Positions 24,130-32,174 of a DNA stretch of 37,313 nt are shown here, piece after piece. The DNA is from DUUI01 sp964345765 (GTDB lineage: Bacteria > Bacillota_I > Bacilli_A > Erysipelotrichales > Erysipelotrichaceae), in NCBI GenBank assembly GCA_964345765.1, contig CAYFSJ010000011.1:1-37313 (forward strand), given 5' to 3'. The notes beneath the pieces were generated by a model. That model was not told where the DNA came from, did not search any database, and saw only the letters and a list, made by a program, of their open reading frames with translations. A program made the translations under genes and the position numbers. Position 1 is the first letter of the stretch, and every line of letters starts with the position of its first letter.

Positions 24130-25089
24130 GTGGAGAATATTATTGTCTTTTCATTAAGCAGTTCAGAAGAGTTAGCCGATCAAATCTGTGAGCATCTACA
24201 AATTAGTCGAGGAAAAATCAAAGTTGATCATTTTGCTGATGGAGAAATTTTAGTTGAACCAGATATTTCAGTTAGAGGTAAGAATGTTTATCTTGTTCAA
24301 TCAACCAGTTATCCAGTGAGTGAAAACTATATGGAAGTACTCATCGCCTTAGATGCCTTTAAACGTGCATCAGCCAAAGAAGTAACGGTGGTCAGCCCAT
24401 ATTTTGGGTATGCTAGACAAGATCGTAAGGCTCGTGCCCGTCAACCTATTACGGCTAAATTAATGGCAGATTTACTTCAAGCTGCTGGCGCAGATCGAGT
24501 TGTGACCCTGGATTTACATGCCCCACAAATTCAAGGATTCTTTGATATCCCAATCGATGATTTAACGGCCACGACTTTATTTGGTCAATATTATCGTCAA
24601 AAACATTTTGATGAGGATGTGGTTATTGTTTCACCAGACCATGGTGGCGCAACCAGAGCTCGAAAACTTTCGGATGTAATCCCTAATTCGACTATTGCGA
24701 TTATCGACAAACGTCGTACTCAACCAAATGTGGCTGAATCAGTCAACTTAATTGGGGATGTGAAAGATAAGATTGCCATTGTCGTCGATGATATCGTCGA
24801 TACAGGCGGTTCATTATTGGGTGGTGTTCAAATGCTTTATGATAAAGGCGCTAAAGAAGTTTACTGTGCTTGTTCACATGGAATCTTATCAAAAGATGCT
24901 TGTCAGAAAATTGAAAACTCACCAATTAAAGAATTAGTGATTACCAACTCAATTCAACTTCCTGCTGAGAAGAAGAAATGTTCTAAGATTAAACAATTAT
25001 CTATTGCTTATATGTTAGCTAAAACAATTGAAGCGATTCAACATCATAATCCAGTGAGTGATATTTGGAAGATATTCAATGAAGATTAA
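24130..25089 (+). CDS. prs: Ribose-phosphate pyrophosphokinase
   Basis: It makes PRPP from ribose 5-phosphate and ATP for nucleotide synthesis. The 319 residues carry the ATP/active-site segment SPYFGYARQDRKARARQPIT, LDLHAPQIQGFF with the metal His, SPDHGGATRARK and the PRPP loop VDDIVDTGGS. It uses a GTG start, with AGGAGG a rather long ten bases upstream. The gene sits five bases after glmU and overlaps the first HAD gene. rpiB further downstream makes or uses the same sugar phosphate. Confidence 0.95.
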   Translation: MENIIVFSLSSSEELADQICEHLQISRGKIKVDHFADGEILVEPDISVRGKNVYLVQSTSYPVSENYMEVLIALDAFKRASAKEVTVVSPYFGYARQDRKARARQPITAKLMADLLQAAGADRVVTLDLHAPQIQGFFDIPIDDLTATTLFGQYYRQKHFDEDVVIVSPDHGGATRARKLSDVIPNSTIAIIDKRRTQPNVAESVNLIGDVKDKIAIVVDDIVDTGGSLLGGVQMLYDKGAKEVYCACSHGILSKDACQKIENSPIKELVITNSIQLPAEKKKCSKIKQLSIAYMLAKTIEAIQHHNPVSDIWKIFNED

Positions 25090-25873
25090 ATGGATTGTCT
25101 TGGATTTAGATGGGACACTTCTAAATTCAAAAAAAGAACTACCAAACAAATTTTGGGAGATGAAAGAAGAACTTGAAGCAGCAGGGATAAAATTTATTTT
25201 AGCGAGTGGTCGTCAACATGCCCGAATGAGAAGTATGATGAAACCTTTTTCAGATGATTTCTTATACCTTTCCGATAATGGAACACTCGTCTTTGAGAAT
25301 CAAGAAAGAATCTTAGCTAAGACCATTGAAAATGAGTTAGCCCAAGAAATTATTGGGATTATCTGGCATCATTTTAACGATTTAGACATCGTTGTTAATA
25401 CGACAGAAAAATCAATATTCCATCGTGACATCACTCAAGAGCGATTAAAGACCTTTGAAGAATATTATGAGAATTATGATTGTGTCGAAGATTTAACCAA
25501 AGTAAAAGATGTGGTTAAGATTTCACTCTATGATGAAAAGGATGAGTTTAAAAACTTAGAAGTACTCGATCAATATAAAGACCAAGTTAATATTACCCAT
25601 TCTGGTCCAACATGGGTTGATATCGTCCCTAAAGATGCCAACAAAGGGTTAGCCTTAGAGTTTGTCGCCAAGAAGCATGGCATCGACATGGAAGAAATCA
25701 TGGTCTTTGGGGACGCGATGAACGACTATGATATGTTAAAAATTGCCGGTTATCCAGTAATCATGGAAAATGCAGATCAACGTTTAAAAGATAAAGGGTA
25801 TCGTATTACTGCCTCCAATGATGAGGATGGCGTGATGAAAGTTTTAGAAGAATTACTCAATGAAAGAACCTAA
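25079..25873 (+). CDS. Cof-type HAD phosphatase (first copy)
   Basis: The protein has 264 residues from ATG 25079. The haloacid-dehalogenase motifs are LDLDGTLLNS with both catalytic Asp, LASGRQ (motif II), a Lys before KGLALEFVAKKHGI, and VFGDAMNDYDML (motif IV). The C2-type cap sits between motifs II and III. Such proteins dephosphorylate sugar phosphates, flavin or pyridoxal phosphate; substrate not predictable. The frame opens at 25058, but ATG 25079 starts at the family's usual position and follows GGAAG. It overlaps prs by 11 bases and the second HAD gene by 14. Confidence 0.88.
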   Translation: MKIKWIVLDLDGTLLNSKKELPNKFWEMKEELEAAGIKFILASGRQHARMRSMMKPFSDDFLYLSDNGTLVFENQERILAKTIENELAQEIIGIIWHHFNDLDIVVNTTEKSIFHRDITQERLKTFEEYYENYDCVEDLTKVKDVVKISLYDEKDEFKNLEVLDQYKDQVNITHSGPTWVDIVPKDANKGLALEFVAKKHGIDMEEIMVFGDAMNDYDMLKIAGYPVIMENADQRLKDKGYRITASNDEDGVMKVLEELLNERT

Positions 25874-26618
25874 CTTAATTTTCTTTGATATTGATGGAAC
25901 ACTAATTAGTCCTATCTCTCATCAAGTTGAAGACTCCACAATAGAGGTTCTTCATCAATTAAAATCAAAAGGCTATTACTTAGCACTCGCCACCGGACGC
26001 TCTTTTGAGGCCACCAAAAACACCGGTTTACTAGAGGTCTTAGAATGGGATGCGCTGGTCTTAAACAATGGCCATAAAGTTTTTGATAAAGAGTTAAACG
26101 TCATCTTTGAAGCAAGAATAAAACCAGAAACAGTTCAAGCCTTTATTAATGAAGCACATAAAAAAGGGATTGCTGTTATGGGACAAGGGGATTCTTGGCA
26201 TATGTTCTCTGATGAGAATGAGATTGTTAAAAGAATCCACGATGTCTTAGGCGACGCTCCAGAAAAAGAAGTGTTTGATCCATCGACACCTATTTATAGC
26301 TTAATGGTCTATGGAACAGAGACAGAATTTATGAGCCCTTTTAAAGAACTCAAAGCCATTACGATGCATGATTATGCGGATATAGTTATTAATGGAATTG
26401 ATAAATACACAGGTATAAAGAAAGTCTTAGATCATCTAAATTTAAGTCGTTATATTGGGATGGGTGATTCACTCAATGATTATGAAATGGCTAAACATGC
26501 TCAACTCTTTATTGCCACTCACCATGCCCATCCACAATTAAAAGCATTAGCTCATGTGATTGTTGAGAGTGAATCGGATGAGATCAAAAAAGGAATGAAA
26601 CAAAGTGGCTTATTATGA
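25860..26618 (+). CDS. Cof-type HAD phosphatase (second copy)
   Basis: The protein has 252 residues with FFDIDGTLIS, LATGRS, IDKYTGIKKVLDHLNL (with the motif III Lys) and GMGDSLNDYEMA. It is clearly divergent from the preceding HAD protein, so the pair is probably an old duplication or two specificities. It overlaps both neighbours (14 bases upstream, four downstream), showing tight translational coupling. The substrate is unknown; placement behind prs makes a sugar-phosphate or nucleotide role plausible but not shown. Confidence 0.87.
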   Translation: MKEPNLIFFDIDGTLISPISHQVEDSTIEVLHQLKSKGYYLALATGRSFEATKNTGLLEVLEWDALVLNNGHKVFDKELNVIFEARIKPETVQAFINEAHKKGIAVMGQGDSWHMFSDENEIVKRIHDVLGDAPEKEVFDPSTPIYSLMVYGTETEFMSPFKELKAITMHDYADIVINGIDKYTGIKKVLDHLNLSRYIGMGDSLNDYEMAKHAQLFIATHHAHPQLKALAHVIVESESDEIKKGMKQSGLL

Positions 26619-27151
26619 TTGATAAAGTTTATAATGACTATCCTGAGATGCCATATATTAGTAAAGACCGAGATATCCAAGATTGGATAGAGAATCCTCA
26701 TAAATATCCATACTCTAAAGTCGAAAAGAAACAAATGATTCGTTTAGAAGAAGGATTATTACCAGGGGATGTCATCCTTTTATGGCGAATAGGTCTCAAC
26801 AATTTTACTAACGAAACGCATATCCCAGAATACTTTGAATATCGTTATGGGGTTGATACCAACCATAGTATTCAGTTATTAATTGATAAGGGTTATGTCC
26901 TTATAGCTGATATCTATGATACTTTAGAGCTTATCAGTGGGACTCAACTAAAGGGTGTACTTAAAAAACATGGTTTGAAAGTCTCTGGTAAAAAAGATGA
27001 TTTAATGACTCGAGTGACACAAGAAATAAACAAAGAGGAATTAGAAAAAGAAATAACAACCAGAAAATATTTAATAACAGAGGATGGTCAAAAAGTTTTA
27101 GAGAAGTATCAAGATGAGATCATCAAAAAACACGGATTAAAACAAATGTGA
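26615..27151 (+). CDS. SAP-domain protein (putative nucleic-acid binding)
   Basis: The protein has 178 residues. LISGTQLKGVLKKHGLKVSGKKDDLMTRV (about 107-135) is a helix-extension-helix SAP motif, as found in DNA-binding proteins. The N-terminal part (IQDWIENPHKYPYSKV, GDVILLWRIGLNNFTNETHIPEYFEYRYG) and the tail (KYLITEDGQKVLEKYQDEI) are reminiscent of the SAP proteins scattered in low-GC Gram-positives and their phages. It overlaps the second HAD gene by four bases and is closed by a terminator, so it ends the prs-HAD unit. Biological role unknown. Confidence 0.75.
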   Translation: MIDKVYNDYPEMPYISKDRDIQDWIENPHKYPYSKVEKKQMIRLEEGLLPGDVILLWRIGLNNFTNETHIPEYFEYRYGVDTNHSIQLLIDKGYVLIADIYDTLELISGTQLKGVLKKHGLKVSGKKDDLMTRVTQEINKEELEKEITTRKYLITEDGQKVLEKYQDEIIKKHGLKQM

Positions 27152-27180
27152 TACCTCAGGATTTTTCTTGAGGTATTTAA
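27151..27180 (+). terminator. Terminator after the SAP-domain gene
   Basis: ATACCTCA (27151-27158) pairs with TGAGGTAT (27169-27176) around a T-rich loop. Only a short TTT follows, so it is a moderate terminator. Confidence 0.65.
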
Positions 27181-27205
27181 CTAGTAAAGAAAAGAGGAAA
27201 TGAAT

Positions 27206-27655
27206 ATGAAAATAGGAATTGGAAATGATCACGCCGGTGTTGAATTGAAGAATGCGATTGTTAAACACTTAGAAGAACAAGGTCATGAGGTTGTAAACTT
27301 TGGAACTGACACAGCACAGTCATGTTCTTATACAGTGGCTGGAAAGGCAGTTGCCCATGCGATAGTCGATAAAGAAATTGATTATGGTGTTCTAATTTGT
27401 GGGACAGGGGTCGGCATTAGTATCAGTGCCAATAAAGTGAGAGGCATTAGAGCCGCTGTCTGTTCAGAACCTTATACAGCACGTTTAGTGAAACAACATA
27501 ATGATGCTCAAATCATCGCATTTGGGGCACGTGTTGTTGGTGAAGGGACTGCCAAGATGATTGTTGATGAGTTTTTAAACAATGAATTTGAGGGAGGACG
27601 TCACCAAGGGCGCATCAACTTAATTGAAGATGAGCACGATTTAGAAAGAGAATAA
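27206..27655 (+). CDS. rpiB: Ribose-5-phosphate isomerase B (RpiB/LacAB family)
   Basis: It interconverts ribose 5-phosphate and ribulose 5-phosphate in the pentose phosphate pathway. Counted from ATG 27206, the 149 residues include GNDHAGVELK, NFGTDTAQSCSYT, the active-site Cys in LICGTGVGISISANK, RAAVCSEPYTA and HNDAQIIAFGARVVG. I prefer ATG 27206 because AGAGGA is better spaced for it than for the ATG at 27200, and the family starts MKIGIGNDHAG. The aldehyde dehydrogenase gene follows after four bases. Confidence 0.93.
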   Translation: MKIGIGNDHAGVELKNAIVKHLEEQGHEVVNFGTDTAQSCSYTVAGKAVAHAIVDKEIDYGVLICGTGVGISISANKVRGIRAAVCSEPYTARLVKQHNDAQIIAFGARVVGEGTAKMIVDEFLNNEFEGGRHQGRINLIEDEHDLERE

Positions 27656-27659
27656 GTTT

Positions 27660-29048
27660 ATGAAACAAATATATATTGATGGACAATTTGTCGATAGTCA
27701 TCATTCAAAACAGATTTCAATCATTAGTCCTATCAATCAAGAGATTATTGGCCAAGTCCCTAATTGTAATCAAGAGGATGTAGACGATGCTGTAAAGGCA
27801 GCGAAACAAGCGCTTGAATCTTGGTCTTCAACAACCTTAGAGACACGAATTGACCACGCCAAGCAATTTGTTGAGGCTTTAAAAGAAAACAAGGAAGAAA
27901 TTGTTAAGACGATTATTAATGAATTGGGCTCCCCTAAAAAGTTTACAGAGCAGACTCAGTTTGATTCTTATATTAATGAATTAGATGATTTACTAGTGAA
28001 AGTAAAAGCGTTTGAGTTTGTTGAAAAAAGAGAAGGATACGATCTAATTAAAGAACCGGTTGGGGTTGTTGCCTGTATTACTCCTTGGAATTATCCTTTG
28101 GGTCAAATCACAAAGAAAATTATTCCAGCTTTATTAATGGGGAATACGGTTATTTTGAAACCTTCGACTAAAACTCCGCTTGTTGCCATTAAGCTTGCTG
28201 AAGCGATCGATAAGGCTGGTTTTCCAGCGGGCACCTTTAATCTATTGACGGGAAAAGGTTCAAAGATGGGACAAATGTTAACGGATCATCCTGACATAAA
28301 TATGATTACTTTTACTGGATCAACAAAAGTGGGTAGAAATGTGGCGTCAGATGCTATAAAACAAATGAAGCGTATTACCATGGAACTGGGTGGTAAATCG
28401 GTAGCACTTATTTTAGAGGGTGCTGATTTAGATGTGGCCTTAGATAAGACTCTATCGAGTGTTTACTATAATTCTGGACAGACTTGTTCAGCACTGACTC
28501 GCTTACTTATACCAGCGTCAATGAAAGAAGAGATTCAAGAGCTTATTATTGAAAAAACACAAGAATATCAAGTTGGCCATCCTTATAATCAAGATGTTGA
28601 AATGGGTCCAGTTCAATCGTTTACTCAGTTTGAGACTGTTCGTGATTATGTGCGTGAGGGTCTAAAAGAGGGAGCGACCATGATTATTGGGGAAGTGCCA
28701 AAGGATGTTTGGATAAAACCAATTGTGTTTGTTGATGTTAAAAATGAGATGAAGATTGCTCAAGAAGAAATTTTTGGTCCTGTCTTATGTGTTATTACTT
28801 ATAACGATGTTGATGAAGCTATAAAAATAGCTAATGATAGTCGTTATGGCTTGTCGGGTGGTGTCTTTGGTCCAGATGATGAAGCCTATGAAGTGGCGAA
28901 ACAAATAAAAACGGGCAATGTCTTTGTTAACACAAAAGACAAAGCCCTAAATGTTCCGTTTGGTGGCTATAAGTATTCTGGTATTGGGCGTGAGAATGGA
29001 ATTGAAGGCTTGGAGGAGTTTATTGAACTCAAAGCGGTTATTTTATAA
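27660..29048 (+). CDS. NAD(P)+-dependent aldehyde dehydrogenase
   Basis: The 462 residues have the ALDH superfamily motifs: ITPWNYPLGQ with the catalytic-site Asn, LKPSTKTP, FTGSTKVG of the cofactor site, the general-base Glu in MELGGKS, and the nucleophile in NSGQTCSA. EEIFGPVLCV and FGGYKYSGIGRENG complete it. It oxidises an aldehyde to its acid in the cytoplasm. The short N-terminus and SxxxR-type sites resemble the class that includes YwdH/YcbD-type enzymes; the physiological aldehyde is not predictable. Its end overlaps the convergent addA stop by six bases. Confidence 0.9.
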   Translation: MKQIYIDGQFVDSHHSKQISIISPINQEIIGQVPNCNQEDVDDAVKAAKQALESWSSTTLETRIDHAKQFVEALKENKEEIVKTIINELGSPKKFTEQTQFDSYINELDDLLVKVKAFEFVEKREGYDLIKEPVGVVACITPWNYPLGQITKKIIPALLMGNTVILKPSTKTPLVAIKLAEAIDKAGFPAGTFNLLTGKGSKMGQMLTDHPDINMITFTGSTKVGRNVASDAIKQMKRITMELGGKSVALILEGADLDVALDKTLSSVYYNSGQTCSALTRLLIPASMKEEIQELIIEKTQEYQVGHPYNQDVEMGPVQSFTQFETVRDYVREGLKEGATMIIGEVPKDVWIKPIVFVDVKNEMKIAQEEIFGPVLCVITYNDVDEAIKIANDSRYGLSGGVFGPDDEAYEVAKQIKTGNVFVNTKDKALNVPFGGYKYSGIGRENGIEGLEEFIELKAVIL

Positions 29049-32000
29049 CTCAATGTATTGATGAAGATTAAACGAGTAGAGAACTTGTTTAATCTTTTTA
29101 TTTGGATAAACCTTTTTTAATCCAGTTAAATATGAATCCATTTGTTTTTGATAACGTACTTTTAGAACATTTAAATCATCGACTAAATCGGTTTTATAGT
29201 CGATCATAATGACTTCTTGATCAGTTTCGATAAGTAAGTCCATATATCCATAAATTACTTGTCCATCATCAAGATAAGCAATGGCCACTTCATGTTGTTT
29301 TGGATAATTTTCAAGCTGTTTAGTGAGTGGATGTTGATAGTATTGAGTGAGTTTAAATTGAATATCTTGAGGTAATTCTTCTAAATTATCCTTAATCGAA
29401 TCGTCCATTAATAGTTCATGTATCAATGTCCCATAGTCTGTCGCATAGTGACTTTGTAAATTGAGAGTTAACGTTAACTCTTGTTTAGGGTCTAAGATAA
29501 TAGCTTGTTTAAATGGTTCAATAAATTCGTGTTGGACTTTCTCAATTGTCTGTACTGTTCTAACTTTTGGTTTAATTGTATTTAGTTCAAGCATGTTTTT
29601 AATCATAAAGGTATCTGATTTAACATTAACGAGTGCTTTTAAGATTAGTTTAATGTAATTATCACCCGCTATTAAATCTGATAATTGAATATCGTCAAAA
29701 TCGTTCTCAATGTCGATATCGACTATCATCAAATGATGTTTCGCTCGTGTTAGGGCGACGTACAAATTTCTGATTTCTTCTTGGCTTGTTTCTATTTGTT
29801 TATGGGTTTCAAAGACAACATCAAATAGATTCTTTTGGTGAGAATTCTTTTGAAAGTCCATTAAGCCGATTGATAAACCTAGATCTGCGTCCATACTGAC
29901 TTTGTTTTTTAAGTCTTGATCGCGATTATGGGATTTAAAGGAGAAGAAGTAAACATAAGGATATTCCAATCCTTTGGATTGGTGAACGGTATAGACTCTA
30001 ACGACATTATCATCTTCGCTAATGCTAGAGGCGTTACTTGATTCTAAGTCAATGGCACTTTGAACTTCTTGGATAAAACCTAATAAGCCTTGGTGTGGTT
30101 TATTAAGATAGTCACTTAAGCGTTGCATCAAAAGATCAATATTAGTTCTTTGTTGAGTATCTAAATGATGACTGTAGTAATTGTTGACGTTTAATAAATG
30201 ATGAACAAATCTCTGAGCATCCACTTGTTGATACAGTGTTATTAAATCACTAAAGAGAGTATATAATTCAGGATTAAATGTCATTAAGTTTGTAAAGAGC
30301 GATTGACTTTTATCAACTAAATACAAATCAGCTAGTTGTTGTTCTGTTAGATTAACATAACCACTTAATAAGACCCAAGTAAGATGATGATTGTTGTGGG
30401 GGTCCATAATAAATTTCAAGAAATTAATTGTATCTTGGACACTGTAGGCATGATAAAAGCCGTCTCTATCTTCAATGTAATAGGGGATGTCTAAATCATC
30501 GAAAGCTCGTTTTAATTCTTTTTTCCGTGAGTGACTTCGAATTAAGACACAGATATCTTTATAGTTTATCCCTTCATGAGTAACTTTTTTTTGAATATCT
30601 TGTCCAATAAAATAAGAGATGCGCATGGCCGAAGAGAATTGAGGTTTATTATAGCCGATATAGTCAATTTCTTGTTTTGGATTTAATAAAAGGATTTCAA
30701 CTGGTTGGTTGTTTTCTTTTTGTTTAGTAAGTCCGATTTCAACTTTATCGAGTTGGTCAAAAGAAAGGGAACTTCCTTCAATGTTCATTAACTTTTCAAA
30801 CAGGATATTGTTGAAGTGGACAATACTAAATGAACTTCTAAAGTTTTTAGATAAATAGAGTGTTTTATTAAACTCATCTTGATGAGTCATTATATCTTTC
30901 ATTAACTGTGGTTTGGCGTTTCTAAAACCGTAAATACTTTGTTTGATGTCGCCTACTCTAAAAACATTATCTTGCTTTGAGATCAAGTTAACGATTTCAT
31001 TTTGAAAGATATTGGAATCTTGAAACTCATCGACTAATATTTCTTCATATCGATTCTTTAAGGTTTGAGTGACAACTTCTTGTTTAAGTAGTTGATAGGC
31101 ATAATGTTCAATATCGTCGAAGTCTAGTCCTTTTTTATCTTGTTTAAGCTTATTGAAATAGTTGGTATAAAGTTGGGCTGCCTCGACCAATAAAGAAACA
31201 TAAGGATATGATGTGGATAAATCTTGTTCTTGATAGAAATAATCAAGTGCTTTATTGGCAACCTTAATATATTCTTTTCGATAGCTGCTATATTCTTGTT
31301 TTCTGACCATCTTTAATGGGATATTAAATGCGCTCATTAAAGATTGTAACAACTGATCTAAATCTTGTTGTTTTAAAAATTGATTAGCCTCTGTTAAGTG
31401 AAGTCGATGTTGTTGGAGCTGATCATAGAATTGTTCATCTTGTTTATCGGCTTGATAAAACAGGTTTTCCATCACATCTAAACTACTTAATAGCGCATCT
31501 ATGTGAACTTGTCCGTAGATAAAGAAGAGGTCTTTGATATAAGCTGGATATTCATCAAAAGAGGTTGCTTGATAAGTTGTTAATAACTGCTTATAAAAGT
31601 GTTGTGGGTCTAAATTAGATTGAGCGACCTGGGCTAAGTTTTTGAATGCTTCAGAGAAATCATGATAGTCAACGATTTTAAAATTAAAGAAGTTAAGCAG
31701 ATTAATAAATGTCTCATCTTCTTTATATTTTGATAAGAGTTCATTTAGGACTTGTTGGGTGGCTAGCTCTTGTAGGGCTGAAATGGCTTGATCATCCAAG
31801 ATGTTTTGAGTTCGTTTTGGGTCAATTCCATTGAGATAACCAAACTCTTTGATAATGCTTAAACAAAATGAGTGAATGGTTGAGATTTGAGCATCGGCTA
31901 AGAGTATAAATTGTTGTTTTATTCTCTCATCATTTGGATTCTTTTTGAGTTCTTGTCCTAAAGCACTGGATAATCGATTTTTCATTTCGGCAGCGGCCTT

Positions 32001-32174
32001 CTCAGTGAAGGTCATGGCACAGATTTGGTCGATGGATAGTTTATCGACTAAAATTCGTTTGATTAAACGTCCGATTAACACAGTGGTTTTTCCTGCACCA
32101 GCAGAGGCAGAGACCATGGTGTTGGTATGGAGACTATTAATAATATCGAGTTGTTGTTGGTTAAATTCTATCAT
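29043..32174 (-). CDS. addA: ATP-dependent helicase/nuclease subunit A (AddA)
   Basis: AddA is the helicase-nuclease subunit of AddAB, which processes double-strand breaks for recombination. The 1043 residues carry superfamily 1A motifs: Walker A SASAGAGKTT (22-31), MTFTEKAAAEMK (Ia), VDEFQDSN (II, around 380), GDIKQSIYGFR (III), VHQSKGLEYPYV (V) and YVALTRAK (VI). The C-terminal nuclease has GTLIHE, IDYKTD (around 990) and YQKQMDSY. It is some 150-200 residues shorter than the Bacillus protein, but every catalytic motif is present. It overlaps addB by one base and probably shares its transcript. Confidence 0.93.
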   Translation of the reverse strand: MIEFNQQQLDIINSLHTNTMVSASAGAGKTTVLIGRLIKRILVDKLSIDQICAMTFTEKAAAEMKNRLSSALGQELKKNPNDERIKQQFILLADAQISTIHSFCLSIIKEFGYLNGIDPKRTQNILDDQAISALQELATQQVLNELLSKYKEDETFINLLNFFNFKIVDYHDFSEAFKNLAQVAQSNLDPQHFYKQLLTTYQATSFDEYPAYIKDLFFIYGQVHIDALLSSLDVMENLFYQADKQDEQFYDQLQQHRLHLTEANQFLKQQDLDQLLQSLMSAFNIPLKMVRKQEYSSYRKEYIKVANKALDYFYQEQDLSTSYPYVSLLVEAAQLYTNYFNKLKQDKKGLDFDDIEHYAYQLLKQEVVTQTLKNRYEEILVDEFQDSNIFQNEIVNLISKQDNVFRVGDIKQSIYGFRNAKPQLMKDIMTHQDEFNKTLYLSKNFRSSFSIVHFNNILFEKLMNIEGSSLSFDQLDKVEIGLTKQKENNQPVEILLLNPKQEIDYIGYNKPQFSSAMRISYFIGQDIQKKVTHEGINYKDICVLIRSHSRKKELKRAFDDLDIPYYIEDRDGFYHAYSVQDTINFLKFIMDPHNNHHLTWVLLSGYVNLTEQQLADLYLVDKSQSLFTNLMTFNPELYTLFSDLITLYQQVDAQRFVHHLLNVNNYYSHHLDTQQRTNIDLLMQRLSDYLNKPHQGLLGFIQEVQSAIDLESSNASSISEDDNVVRVYTVHQSKGLEYPYVYFFSFKSHNRDQDLKNKVSMDADLGLSIGLMDFQKNSHQKNLFDVVFETHKQIETSQEEIRNLYVALTRAKHHLMIVDIDIENDFDDIQLSDLIAGDNYIKLILKALVNVKSDTFMIKNMLELNTIKPKVRTVQTIEKVQHEFIEPFKQAIILDPKQELTLTLNLQSHYATDYGTLIHELLMDDSIKDNLEELPQDIQFKLTQYYQHPLTKQLENYPKQHEVAIAYLDDGQVIYGYMDLLIETDQEVIMIDYKTDLVDDLNVLKVRYQKQMDSYLTGLKKVYPNKKIKQVLYSFNLHQYIEL

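Noticed and set aside
29461..29658. Plus-strand open frame antisense to addA (and a similar one at 31945-32181)
   Set aside because: Both are antisense to conserved AddA sequence and show no domain; they are shadows of the real gene.
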